The notes below the pieces were generated by a model. The model was not told where the DNA came from. It saw only the letters and a list, made by a program, of their open reading frames with translations, and did no database searches. The translations under genes were made by a program, and so were the position numbers. DNA of 64,000 nucleotides from Candidatus Hydrogenedentota bacterium (GTDB lineage: Bacteria; Hydrogenedentota; Hydrogenedentia; Hydrogenedentales; SLHB01), in assembly GCA_020848835.1 (NCBI GenBank), contig JADLHJ010000022.1, forward strand, positions 1 to 64,000, in the 5' to 3' direction. Shown here piece by piece: positions 17,286-24,481 of this stretch; position 1 is the stretch's first letter, and each line of letters begins with the position of its first letter.

Positions 17286-18803
17286 ATGTTTCGTTCATTC
17301 CGTGATCGACGCCCATCAAAGGCCGTACTCCTTGCGCTTGCAGCAATATCGGTAATCGGCGCGGCAATGCGTTTGTACGGTCTCTCGAATCAGTCTCTTT
17401 GGTTTGACGAGGTGTGCAGTTGGCACACGGCGATGCAACCGACATTTGCCGGAATTTGGAGCGGCGACATTCAATGGAATATGTATCCCCCGCTTTACGG
17501 ATTGGTTCTGCGCGCGGCGATTGAACTGTTTGGCAGCGCGGAGTGGGCCTTGCGGTTGCCTTCAGCGATCACGGGCATTGCGGCAATACCGTTAATGTAT
17601 CTCCTGGGTGCGCGCATCTTCAGCGACGCCGAGGGCCTAATCGCAGCTGGGTTCTCCGCGTTTTCCATGTTTACGCTGTACTTTGCGCAGGAGGCGCGGC
17701 CCTACGCGATTCTCCTGTGTTGCTTGTTGACAGCGGTGCTGTCGTGGACATATTTATACGAAGCTTGGGCGCAAAATAGAAACGCACCGCGATTTGAGTT
17801 GGTGACGTGCTTTGCCGCGTCGGTGTGCATGGCATACCTTCATTACTTTGGGTTGCTGTTTGTATTACTCCACGGCCTGGCCACATTCGCACTGCTCGCC
17901 ACGACACGCCGGGGATTGAATCGAGCAATCGCTTTTTATGCGGGCACCGCGATTGCTTTCACGCCGTGGCTCCCGTCTATGGCCTGGCATCTTCGGCACC
18001 AAAGCGAAGGACCGCAGAACCCTCCGGTAGAATCGAATGTTGCGGTTTCGTTTTGGGAATACTTGAACTCACTGTTCAACCATGGACAGACGGCGACGCT
18101 TCTCGCATTAATCGTGACGGCAAGCGCATTGTTCTTTATAGTTGTTGCCGCGATTCGAGTCCGTGCACAGTTTCGGCACAACTCTGAAGATTTGGTGAAT
18201 TACAGCGCGCGAATCGTGCTATTCGGATCGCTGCTCGCGTGGTTATTACTTCCCTTCCTGATCGCCTATGTGAAGTCGAGCGTTTCGGCGTCGGTGTTCA
18301 CGCACCGGAACCTGATTGTGTCGCTGCCGGCTGTTTATCTGCTCGTGGCGCGCGGGATGACTTCTTTGCCAATCCCGGCACGGGTGATACACGTGGGGGC
18401 CGCGGTAGTTCTCATTGCGATGAGCGCGCGGACGATCACCTCGGGATATTACACGGCGCCGCACAAGGACCAATTCCGGGAGGCGGTCGCAGTTGTGACA
18501 AACCAGGAGGCGCAATATCCGAATGCAGCGCTGGTAGTCTATGCACAGTTGCCGTTCGCGTTCGACTATTATCTCGAACGTTTCGGATCGACACTTCGAC
18601 CGGCTCTTGTTGGCGGAAAAGAGAAAGATATCGAAACGATGCGCGCGTTCGTGCGGGATCGTAAACCGGCGTACATCTGGTATCTCTGCACAGAGCCGTT
18701 TCCGCAAAATGGATTCGTTGATTACCTGAATACCGATTTCCGGGTAGTGGGCGTACAGCAATTCTTGCGCGCCAACGCGATGTTACTCCAACCAAAGACG
18801 TAA
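17286..18803 (+). CDS. GT39/ArnT-like GT-C membrane glycosyltransferase
   Basis: The product is about 505 residues with about 11 hydrophobic segments. The first periplasmic loop reads LYGLSNQSLWFDEVCSW, with the conserved acidic residues of GT-C transferases (here WFDE), and NMYPPLYGLVLRAAIELFG and EARPYAILLC follow in the same order as in PMT_2/ArnT-like proteins. Such enzymes move a sugar from polyprenyl phosphate to a lipid or protein outside the membrane. The ATG at 17286 or a TTG six bases earlier could initiate; neither has a strong Shine-Dalgarno. The soluble C-terminal 100 residues resemble the periplasmic tail common in this group. Confidence 0.8.
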   Translation: MFRSFRDRRPSKAVLLALAAISVIGAAMRLYGLSNQSLWFDEVCSWHTAMQPTFAGIWSGDIQWNMYPPLYGLVLRAAIELFGSAEWALRLPSAITGIAAIPLMYLLGARIFSDAEGLIAAGFSAFSMFTLYFAQEARPYAILLCCLLTAVLSWTYLYEAWAQNRNAPRFELVTCFAASVCMAYLHYFGLLFVLLHGLATFALLATTRRGLNRAIAFYAGTAIAFTPWLPSMAWHLRHQSEGPQNPPVESNVAVSFWEYLNSLFNHGQTATLLALIVTASALFFIVVAAIRVRAQFRHNSEDLVNYSARIVLFGSLLAWLLLPFLIAYVKSSVSASVFTHRNLIVSLPAVYLLVARGMTSLPIPARVIHVGAAVVLIAMSARTITSGYYTAPHKDQFREAVAVVTNQEAQYPNAALVVYAQLPFAFDYYLERFGSTLRPALVGGKEKDIETMRAFVRDRKPAYIWYLCTEPFPQNGFVDYLNTDFRVVGVQQFLRANAMLLQPKT

Positions 18804-18827
18804 GGGAGCGCAGCGTCCTTTGCGTTC

Positions 18828-19217
18828 TTACGCAGTCGCTGCGACGCAAGGAGTGGGCACGACGAAGCGGCCGATGCTCGCGCAACTTTCCGCGCATTGA
18901 TACAGGACGTGCGCGCAATGGTAAAGCTGTTCGTCATTGTTCAACTGGCGGCAAATCTCCGCGGACTTCAGACAGAGTTCGGCGCAGAGCTGGCAGAGCT
19001 GTGGATACATTGTCGAGTCGCGAATCATGAGGTTTGCGGCAATTTGGCTGAGTTCGACGCAGTCTTGCAGAAGGCCGATAGTCACGGGGTTTGAGAATGG
19101 TTCGCCTTTGCGCAAGCAGTGCGCGATGGTTTGCTGGCAAACGTAGTTGCACTCTAAGCAGTCCCGCGTGCAATCGTTTACCTGATTTCTGAACACGCGC
19201 CTGTTGTCAACAATCAT
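18828..19217 (-). CDS. Four-helix-bundle copper-storage protein (Csp/DUF326)
   Basis: The 129-residue protein has no signal peptide and about 17 Cys, many in CxxxC and CxxC spacing: NDCTRDCLECNYVCQQ, CQLCAELCLKSAEIC and HCAHVLYQCAESC. This matches the DUF326/Csp family, where four helices line a core with Cys that binds many Cu(I) ions. Lack of a leader fits the cytosolic Csp3 type, as opposed to the exported Csp1. GGGAG precedes the ATG at 19217. It converges on the GT39-like gene and stands alone, with no copper ATPase or CueR nearby. Confidence 0.88.
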   Translation of the reverse strand: MIVDNRRVFRNQVNDCTRDCLECNYVCQQTIAHCLRKGEPFSNPVTIGLLQDCVELSQIAANLMIRDSTMYPQLCQLCAELCLKSAEICRQLNNDEQLYHCAHVLYQCAESCASIGRFVVPTPCVAATA

Positions 19218-19414
19218 TTCACGCTCCCAATCGACATTGTCACCGCTGAAGAATCCTTGCCCACGCGCGTATATTAATTCATGAACCGCGCCGAAAACTG
19301 TCAGTCAAATGCCAATTGGTCGTAGTCCAAATCCGACCGAGCCGAAACCTGTTGCTCTGGATGAATGTGGGCGATACACTGAAGCGCAAATCAGTATCCG
19401 GAAGGAGCCTTGCC

Positions 19415-19894
19415 ATGTCGTCCTCACTCGCGAATCATCTGGTCAACCAACTCGTTATGACAAAAGACTTTTTCGATCGCTCTACGGACGTGCTCGAAGA
19501 AAAAGATTCGACGTTCGTGCCGCGCCCGGAAATGATGAGCGTCGCGCAGCAGGTCGCACATGTCGCACAGACGATCGACTGGTTTCGGGAAGGGATGGTA
19601 AGCCCGACGGGGTTCGATATGGATTTCGCCGCGCACATTGCCGCCGTCACGAAGATCACATCGCTGAAGGACGCGAAGGATTGGTACCAGCGTGCCAACG
19701 ATGCACTCATCGCCCAGATTCAAAAAATGTCGGACGCCGATCTGAATCAGCCGCTCCCACCCGGCCCTGTGATGGGCGGCGCGCCCCGAATGGCCGTCGT
19801 AGGTGGTGTTGAAGATCACACGGCGCACCATCGTGGCGTGTTGACTGTCTACTCGCGGCTGTTGGGTAAAGTGCCGCACATGCCGTATATGTAA
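19415..19894 (+). CDS. DinB-superfamily protein
   Basis: The 159-residue protein has the four-helix DinB fold. Candidate metal ligands are the His in VAQQVAHVAQTIDWF and the DHTAHHRGVLTVYSR segment near the C terminus (His-x3-His type). DinB-like proteins include metal-dependent thiol transferases and DNA-damage-induced proteins of unknown function; which applies is not clear. AAGGAG at 19402-19407 supports ATG 19415. Its stop codon at 19892-19894 directly abuts the stop of the converging gene at 19895, so the two genes end tail to tail with no spacer. Confidence 0.82.
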   Translation: MSSSLANHLVNQLVMTKDFFDRSTDVLEEKDSTFVPRPEMMSVAQQVAHVAQTIDWFREGMVSPTGFDMDFAAHIAAVTKITSLKDAKDWYQRANDALIAQIQKMSDADLNQPLPPGPVMGGAPRMAVVGGVEDHTAHHRGVLTVYSRLLGKVPHMPYM

Positions 19895-22177
19895 TTATGG
19901 TTGGCTTGACGCGGCTGTTGCTGACAACTGATCTAGACCGGGTGTAATCGAATCGTAGGGTCCCGCCGAATACGAAAGTATCTCCCGCAAGTTCGGCAGC
20001 GCGGGTTCCGAATGTTCGATGCGCCAGGTGCTGTCCGTTTTGATGAAGGTCAACCAAATCTCGCCCGTTTCATTCACAGGAAACGCCGCGTGTACCGATG
20101 CCACGCGTCCCGTTGAATCGCTCAGTGCTGTTCCCGCAAATTGGCAATAGAGCAACACGCGCACCTGGCCCGTTGTCGCGATTGTCGAAAAGTCCCATTG
20201 CCGTATCTGGCGCGCCATCGTGCAGCGATTGTAGCGTTCAAAAAACCACTGGTACGCGCGCGTGACGTATTCGCTACCCCAATTCTGCGGATCGCGATAG
20301 CTGGGGGCGTAGACGTTTAATACTCCTGCCAAATCTTCTTTCGCAAACGCCGCGTCCCATTGCTCGATTGCCGCAGCGATTTCCAACGCGGCGGGTTTGT
20401 TTTCCTCGGGCACGCCCTGAACATTCGGCCACCATTCCTGCGTTGCGGGGCGATCGTCCGGTTTTGCTATGGGTTGCCCTGCGGCGTTCATCACCAGCGG
20501 CGTGATAACGGCCTCCTCGGCTATACGGCTGTACGCGCCAAACGCGAGATAGTCTCCATAATTTACCGTGCCTTCGTACGGCGCGAGTTCCTGGGTGATT
20601 GCCGTCACGGCGTAGGCGATCTGTAGTTGCGGATCGATCTGCGGATCGACCCAGCTACGCTGTTCGAGATTGTCGGCGACCAACTCGAAAGTACCATCTG
20701 GATACGTGCGCCTATACACGCGGTACTTGATATCGCCTTCGCGTGCGGGCCATGTGATGGTGGCGGTAGTATCCTGCCGCACGGCTGTGATTCCCATGAC
20801 GGGCGCAGGCAAGTTCGGCAGGCGAAACGCCTGTTGCTCATATTGGTTTTCGCGCGTGTGCATGACGAAAGCACGCAAACCAACCTGGGTGATAAAAGCG
20901 GGCCCCGCACCATCCGGTACGAGGTATTGATCCAGAAGTTGCTTCCACTCCCCCTCGCTGCCGATCGTGCCGGGCCGCACGACACGTGCGAAACCCTTCG
21001 GATCTGAAAACGCAGAGAAGATTGGCACGAAAAAATGCGTGCCGGTGTTTGCGACTAACTCTGAGACTTGGCCTGGTCGTTCCATTCCGTACGCGCCGCG
21101 AATCATCAGCCCTTCGCCGTAGGTCCCGTCAATATCGCGCAAGTTTGCCTGCATGTCTGCAGGGGTATTCGAGACATTGAGCTGATATGCGACCTGCGCT
21201 TTCTTCTGTACAAACTCCTTGCGCGAGATAAGTCCCAGTTCTATGACTTCGCGCAAAGTAGGCAGAATCGTAGTCGTCCACGCGTCGGTCTTCGCACCGG
21301 CCCACAAGTCGCCCGGGTCATCGAATGCGTATACCGTTGCGCCGCCAATTGCGCCGTTCAACGTCATCGCACGATAGAAGTGCGCGGGCATCGGCGCATC
21401 TTTTGGCGCGACACCATAAACTCCGGGCAAGACAAAGCGCGCGGCCTGGAACCAGCGCGGCGTCGCTTCGATTCCCCAATGCGACGCGGTGCCGTCGAGC
21501 CAGAGGCCCATCATCATGCCCTGTTGAGCGAGGGCATCGTCACCATCCATTCCTGCAATGGGCACAACGTAGTTGGCGTTCGCGCGCATTTTCTCGACGA
21601 GCGGACGGCACCACGCGTTCGACAGCGCGTGCGGCCAGGCGTGCGCGCCAAGACGCAGCACGAAGAAACGGCCGTAGCGCGCGGTTGCGTCAATCGCGGC
21701 CGCAACCCATCGTACTTGCGGCGGTGCGCCGAGCGCTTCTCCCCCGCCAAAAGTGTAGTAGCCGTTAAATGACAGATCGGCTACCCACACTCCGCGCACG
21801 CAGGTGAAATCGTAGAGGATGCGGTCTAGCAATTCCGGGGGGTGAAGCGTGCGCGGGTCAGCCTGCCCAATGGTGAGCACGACTGGAATATTTTCGGCCT
21901 GGAGTACGGTGAGAATCCCTTGAAAACGCACCTGCCGCGCGGCAGCATCCGGCGCCGTTGTGCTGATTCGAATCGCGCTGAAGGGCTTCAGCCGCTCCGG
22001 CAAACGCGCCCACATGTCCAAAACGGATTGTGCATAGGCGGCGGGATCATCCGCAGTCTGGGCGGTGAAAATAAAAATAGGGCGGTCAACGCTGATTTCC
22101 GTCGAAGGCGGCGGGGAATTCTGGGCAAAGGACATGGTAACCAATAGCAGACACAATACCGCGTAGCGGCTCGTCAA
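19895..22177 (-). CDS. Secreted multidomain protein: GH98-like N domain, fibronectin-III-like domain, NTF2/SnoaL-like C domain
   Basis: The 760-residue product begins at TTG 22177 (MTSRYAVLCLLLVTMSFAQ, a clean signal peptide) after GGGAGGGAG ten bases upstream; an in-frame ATG at 22201 lacks such a site. The first 370 residues (from VDRPIFIFTAQ, with LKPFSAIRIST and VRGVWVADLSFNGYY) faintly resemble the TIM-barrel part of GH98 endo-beta-galactosidases; this is a weak assignment. Residues about 500-580 (ITAVRQDTTATITWPAREG) read as a fibronectin-III domain. Residues about 630-750, with IEQWDAAFAKEDLAGVLNVY and the ending TWRIEHSEPALPN, fit an NTF2/SnoaL-like domain. It is likely a secreted carbohydrate-active protein of unknown substrate. 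Confidence 0.6.
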   Translation of the reverse strand: MTSRYAVLCLLLVTMSFAQNSPPPSTEISVDRPIFIFTAQTADDPAAYAQSVLDMWARLPERLKPFSAIRISTTAPDAAARQVRFQGILTVLQAENIPVVLTIGQADPRTLHPPELLDRILYDFTCVRGVWVADLSFNGYYTFGGGEALGAPPQVRWVAAAIDATARYGRFFVLRLGAHAWPHALSNAWCRPLVEKMRANANYVVPIAGMDGDDALAQQGMMMGLWLDGTASHWGIEATPRWFQAARFVLPGVYGVAPKDAPMPAHFYRAMTLNGAIGGATVYAFDDPGDLWAGAKTDAWTTTILPTLREVIELGLISRKEFVQKKAQVAYQLNVSNTPADMQANLRDIDGTYGEGLMIRGAYGMERPGQVSELVANTGTHFFVPIFSAFSDPKGFARVVRPGTIGSEGEWKQLLDQYLVPDGAGPAFITQVGLRAFVMHTRENQYEQQAFRLPNLPAPVMGITAVRQDTTATITWPAREGDIKYRVYRRTYPDGTFELVADNLEQRSWVDPQIDPQLQIAYAVTAITQELAPYEGTVNYGDYLAFGAYSRIAEEAVITPLVMNAAGQPIAKPDDRPATQEWWPNVQGVPEENKPAALEIAAAIEQWDAAFAKEDLAGVLNVYAPSYRDPQNWGSEYVTRAYQWFFERYNRCTMARQIRQWDFSTIATTGQVRVLLYCQFAGTALSDSTGRVASVHAAFPVNETGEIWLTFIKTDSTWRIEHSEPALPNLREILSYSAGPYDSITPGLDQLSATAASSQP

Positions 22178-22393
22178 CGATTTGCAGCTCCCTCCCAGCA
22201 TACGCCGAATTCTAGACTTTCGGGAATATATTTGCAAGCTCTTACGCTGCAATCGCTTGCGCGATTGGCTGAATTTCAGATGATTTAACCAGAGTTTCTT
22301 CACCCCCTACCTATCCCCTTGCTGCAATTTAAGATGCATCAAAGCGCTGTGCCTGTGGTATACTACGGAGGTTCGTAACTGTGCTTACGGGCC

Positions 22394-22501
22394 GCGGGTG
22401 CTCACACCCGCTGGTGGCGCGCGTTCCAAGGGCTGGGAACGGTCGCGCGAGGTATCCGTACCGAGCTGTGCGAGGAAGCAGGGGCTTCGTGCAGCGTGGG
22501 C
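22394..22501 (+). repeat. Structured leader with three hairpins, divergent copy of the composite hairpin block
   Basis: Three hairpins follow one another: GCGGGTG/CACCCGC (22394-22411), CGTTCC/GGAACG (22422-22441) and GAAGC/GCTTC (22475-22488), then GTGCAGCGTGGGC (22489-22501). The last two hairpins and the closing motif appear in the same order as in the blocks at 41885-42049 and 51515-51621 read on the minus strand, but with many changes. It ends seven bases before the ATG of the PilZ fusion. A TATACT at 22359-22364 may be the promoter -10, leaving a structured leader of about 140 bases. Confidence 0.45.
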
Positions 22502-22507
22502 GAGGCG

Positions 22508-23881
22508 ATGGCACAAGATCGAGAACGGCGTGCGGCTCCCCGCACCAACATGGAACGTCATGCCATGTTTGTGGCGATCGACGGCTCCACTCTCCTTCAA
22601 TCCGGCTTTGTGATCGATATGAGCCGCGATGGTCTCCACCTGCGCACTCGGCAACCGGCGCCGGTTGGCAGCGTCATCGAAATTGAAATGGATCCCCGCG
22701 TGGACGCAAGAAATAGCGCGCCGGTTATTGTGCGCGGCAGGGTCGTGCGCGTCCAGGAACTGCGCGGCGGCGAGTATTCGGTCGGGGTTAAACTGCGGTA
22801 CCGCGTTGGTAAAACCGATGTGCCCCGTACGAAGGCGGCTGCCGGGCTGCCGCCTTCCAAACCCGCGGCCAAACCCGCGTCATCCTCCCCCAAGAAGCAG
22901 TTCAATATCGATTGGCGTCAGTGGGCTGTGCTCGGCTTTTTTGTGGCGCTCATTGGTTTACTGCTATTGTGGCCGCGACAGAACCCTGCGCGGGCTGGCA
23001 ACGACGGTGCAGGCCGCGGCACCACCTTGGATTCGCCCCAGGAAGCAATTGCCGAATCCATGAAGCGATTGCGCACTTCAACGAACAGCAGCGTATCTGG
23101 CAGGGAACAGTCCAACAAGCCGTATGACACAAACGCCATGTTCCCGCAGCTTCCGCCCGATGTCGCCGCGAAGACTGCGAAAGATGAAGTAGCTAAGAAC
23201 AAAGTTTCTGCAGCCGGCGATGCGCCGCGCGAGCAGACACCCGAGGCGATCCAGAGCGTTCGCTTTTCACATGACGAGAAAGTTGGCAGCACTTCATCGG
23301 AGCCAGAGGATTCCTCGGAACCCAATGGCGCGTTACTTGCAGGCGGTATTCAGGACCGCGATCGTCGTAGCGACTTATCGCGGCGCGGAAGGATCAATCC
23401 TGCAGCACTGACGCATCTGCCGAACGGTCTTGCATTATTGGCCTCTGCCCGTCGCAACGAGGAAGGCAATTCGCGCACCTCGCGCAATGAAGATTCGCCC
23501 GAGACCGTGCTGATTGTGGATCGTAGCGATTTCACGTTGACCGTCGTGCGCAATGGCCGCTTCGCGGCGCAATACCCCATTTCAACCGGCGCCAACGACA
23601 GCACACCCACCGGCACCTTCACGATTCACAACAAGATCCGCGATCCCGATTGGTACAACCGCGGCGAAACGGTGCCGCACGGCGATCCGCGCAATCCGCT
23701 CGGCGGTTTCTGGATGGGTTTCGCGAAAGACGGCAAACCGTTGAGCTACGGTATTCACGCAACAACGGACGCCTCACTCATCGGCCAACCAACCGGACGT
23801 GGCTGCATTCGACTGAAGTCGGAACACACCGGCGAACTGTTCGAATCGTGCGACGTCGGCGCGACCGTGGTAATTCGTTAA
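22508..23881 (+). CDS. PilZ - transmembrane - L,D-transpeptidase (YkuD) fusion
   Basis: The product has 457 residues. Residues about 5-100 form a PilZ domain with the c-di-GMP motif RxxxR (RERRAAPR) and DMSRDGLHL (D/N-x-S-x-x-G). A single hydrophobic segment, WAVLGFFVALIGLLLLW, follows near 135-151, then a roughly 180-residue low-complexity linker. The C terminus (about 330-457) is an L,D-transpeptidase: LIVDRSDFTLTVVRNG, STGANDSTPTGTF and the catalytic GIHATTDASLIGQPTGRGC. Expected topology puts PilZ in the cytoplasm and the transpeptidase in the periplasm, where it would make 3-3 or lipoprotein crosslinks in peptidoglycan. This suggests c-di-GMP gating of wall crosslinking, an inference. 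The preferred start is ATG 22508; GTG 22496 is an alternative. Confidence 0.85.
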   Translation: MAQDRERRAAPRTNMERHAMFVAIDGSTLLQSGFVIDMSRDGLHLRTRQPAPVGSVIEIEMDPRVDARNSAPVIVRGRVVRVQELRGGEYSVGVKLRYRVGKTDVPRTKAAAGLPPSKPAAKPASSSPKKQFNIDWRQWAVLGFFVALIGLLLLWPRQNPARAGNDGAGRGTTLDSPQEAIAESMKRLRTSTNSSVSGREQSNKPYDTNAMFPQLPPDVAAKTAKDEVAKNKVSAAGDAPREQTPEAIQSVRFSHDEKVGSTSSEPEDSSEPNGALLAGGIQDRDRRSDLSRRGRINPAALTHLPNGLALLASARRNEEGNSRTSRNEDSPETVLIVDRSDFTLTVVRNGRFAAQYPISTGANDSTPTGTFTIHNKIRDPDWYNRGETVPHGDPRNPLGGFWMGFAKDGKPLSYGIHATTDASLIGQPTGRGCIRLKSEHTGELFESCDVGATVVIR

Positions 23882-23975
23882 GAGTAGGCCGTCCCGTCTC
23901 TCACGACTGCTTTTCGTTTCGGTGTTAGGTTCGGAATTCCGCATTTGCGCGGACTTGGCTCACACCGGATGGCAG

Positions 23976-24215
23976 TCACTTCTCTGCATTTGCGGGAACC
24001 ATTACCATTTCTTTGCCCGTCTGCACATCGGATATTGAGTAGGTTGTCGTTCCATCGTGCTCGTCCACGTGCAGTTGGTAACGTCCATCTCCATCACCAC
24101 CGCCGACATTTCCTGAACCCACATCCGCAATTGTGATATTCGGCCCCACAAACAGACCGCCAGCAATGGTCAATGCGCTGCCCAGCAGCAGGCCACCGAT
24201 GAATTGTTTCAGCAT
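23976..24215 (-). CDS. Small secreted or membrane-anchored protein, unknown
   Basis: The 79-residue product has a hydrophobic N terminus with many Gly (MLKQFIGGLLLGSALTIAGG), which may be a signal peptide or anchor. A Gly-Asp-rich middle follows (GSGNVGGGDGDGRYQL), then a beta-rich tail (TTTYSISDVQTGKEMVMV). No family recognised. GAGGG lies about eight bases before the ATG at 24215. It converges on the PilZ-transpeptidase gene with about 95 bases between stops. Confidence 0.6.
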   Translation of the reverse strand: MLKQFIGGLLLGSALTIAGGLFVGPNITIADVGSGNVGGGDGDGRYQLHVDEHDGTTTYSISDVQTGKEMVMVPANAEK

Positions 24216-24420
24216 CTCGAATCCCTCGCTCCCAGTTTCTTCCTCACAAGTTGTTTTAGAGCAAAGCCTGTGCCGTATCCCGAATGCCTATTCTAAGTAG
24301 TTGCGTCGCCTTTAGTTTCGGCGCTTCGTAACACTGCTAGCTGCTCTGCGGCCCTACGGGATTTGGCCAAGATCCGGCCCGATTTCGCATTTCGGTGGTA
24401 TCTGTCGCCTTTGCACATGC

Positions 24421-24450
24421 GAAACTAACCTTTGGATTCCCCCATGCGTC
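24421..24450 (+). promoter_or_regulatory. Possible ECF-type promoter ahead of the sigma-factor fusion
   Basis: GAAACT (24421-24426) and CGTC (24447-24450) resemble ECF -35 and -10 elements and would imply autoregulation, but the 20-base spacing is longer than the usual 16-17. This is a weak reading and the region may hold no such promoter. Confidence 0.2.
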
Positions 24451-24481
24451 TTACAATACGCAGACAAGGAAAGCGGACTAG

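Noticed and set aside
20605-20985. Frames of 80-130 codons within the GH98-like gene
   Set aside because: They are shifted or antisense frames of the 760-residue gene with no start signals.
22178-22303. N-terminal 34-42 residue extension of the GH98-like protein
   Set aside because: The extension is basic and repetitive with no SD. GGGAGGGAG before TTG 22177 and a clean signal peptide favour the shorter start.
24421-24450. Autoregulated ECF promoter as a firm call
   Set aside because: The spacing of 20 bases does not fit known ECF promoters, so it is kept only as a weak possibility.
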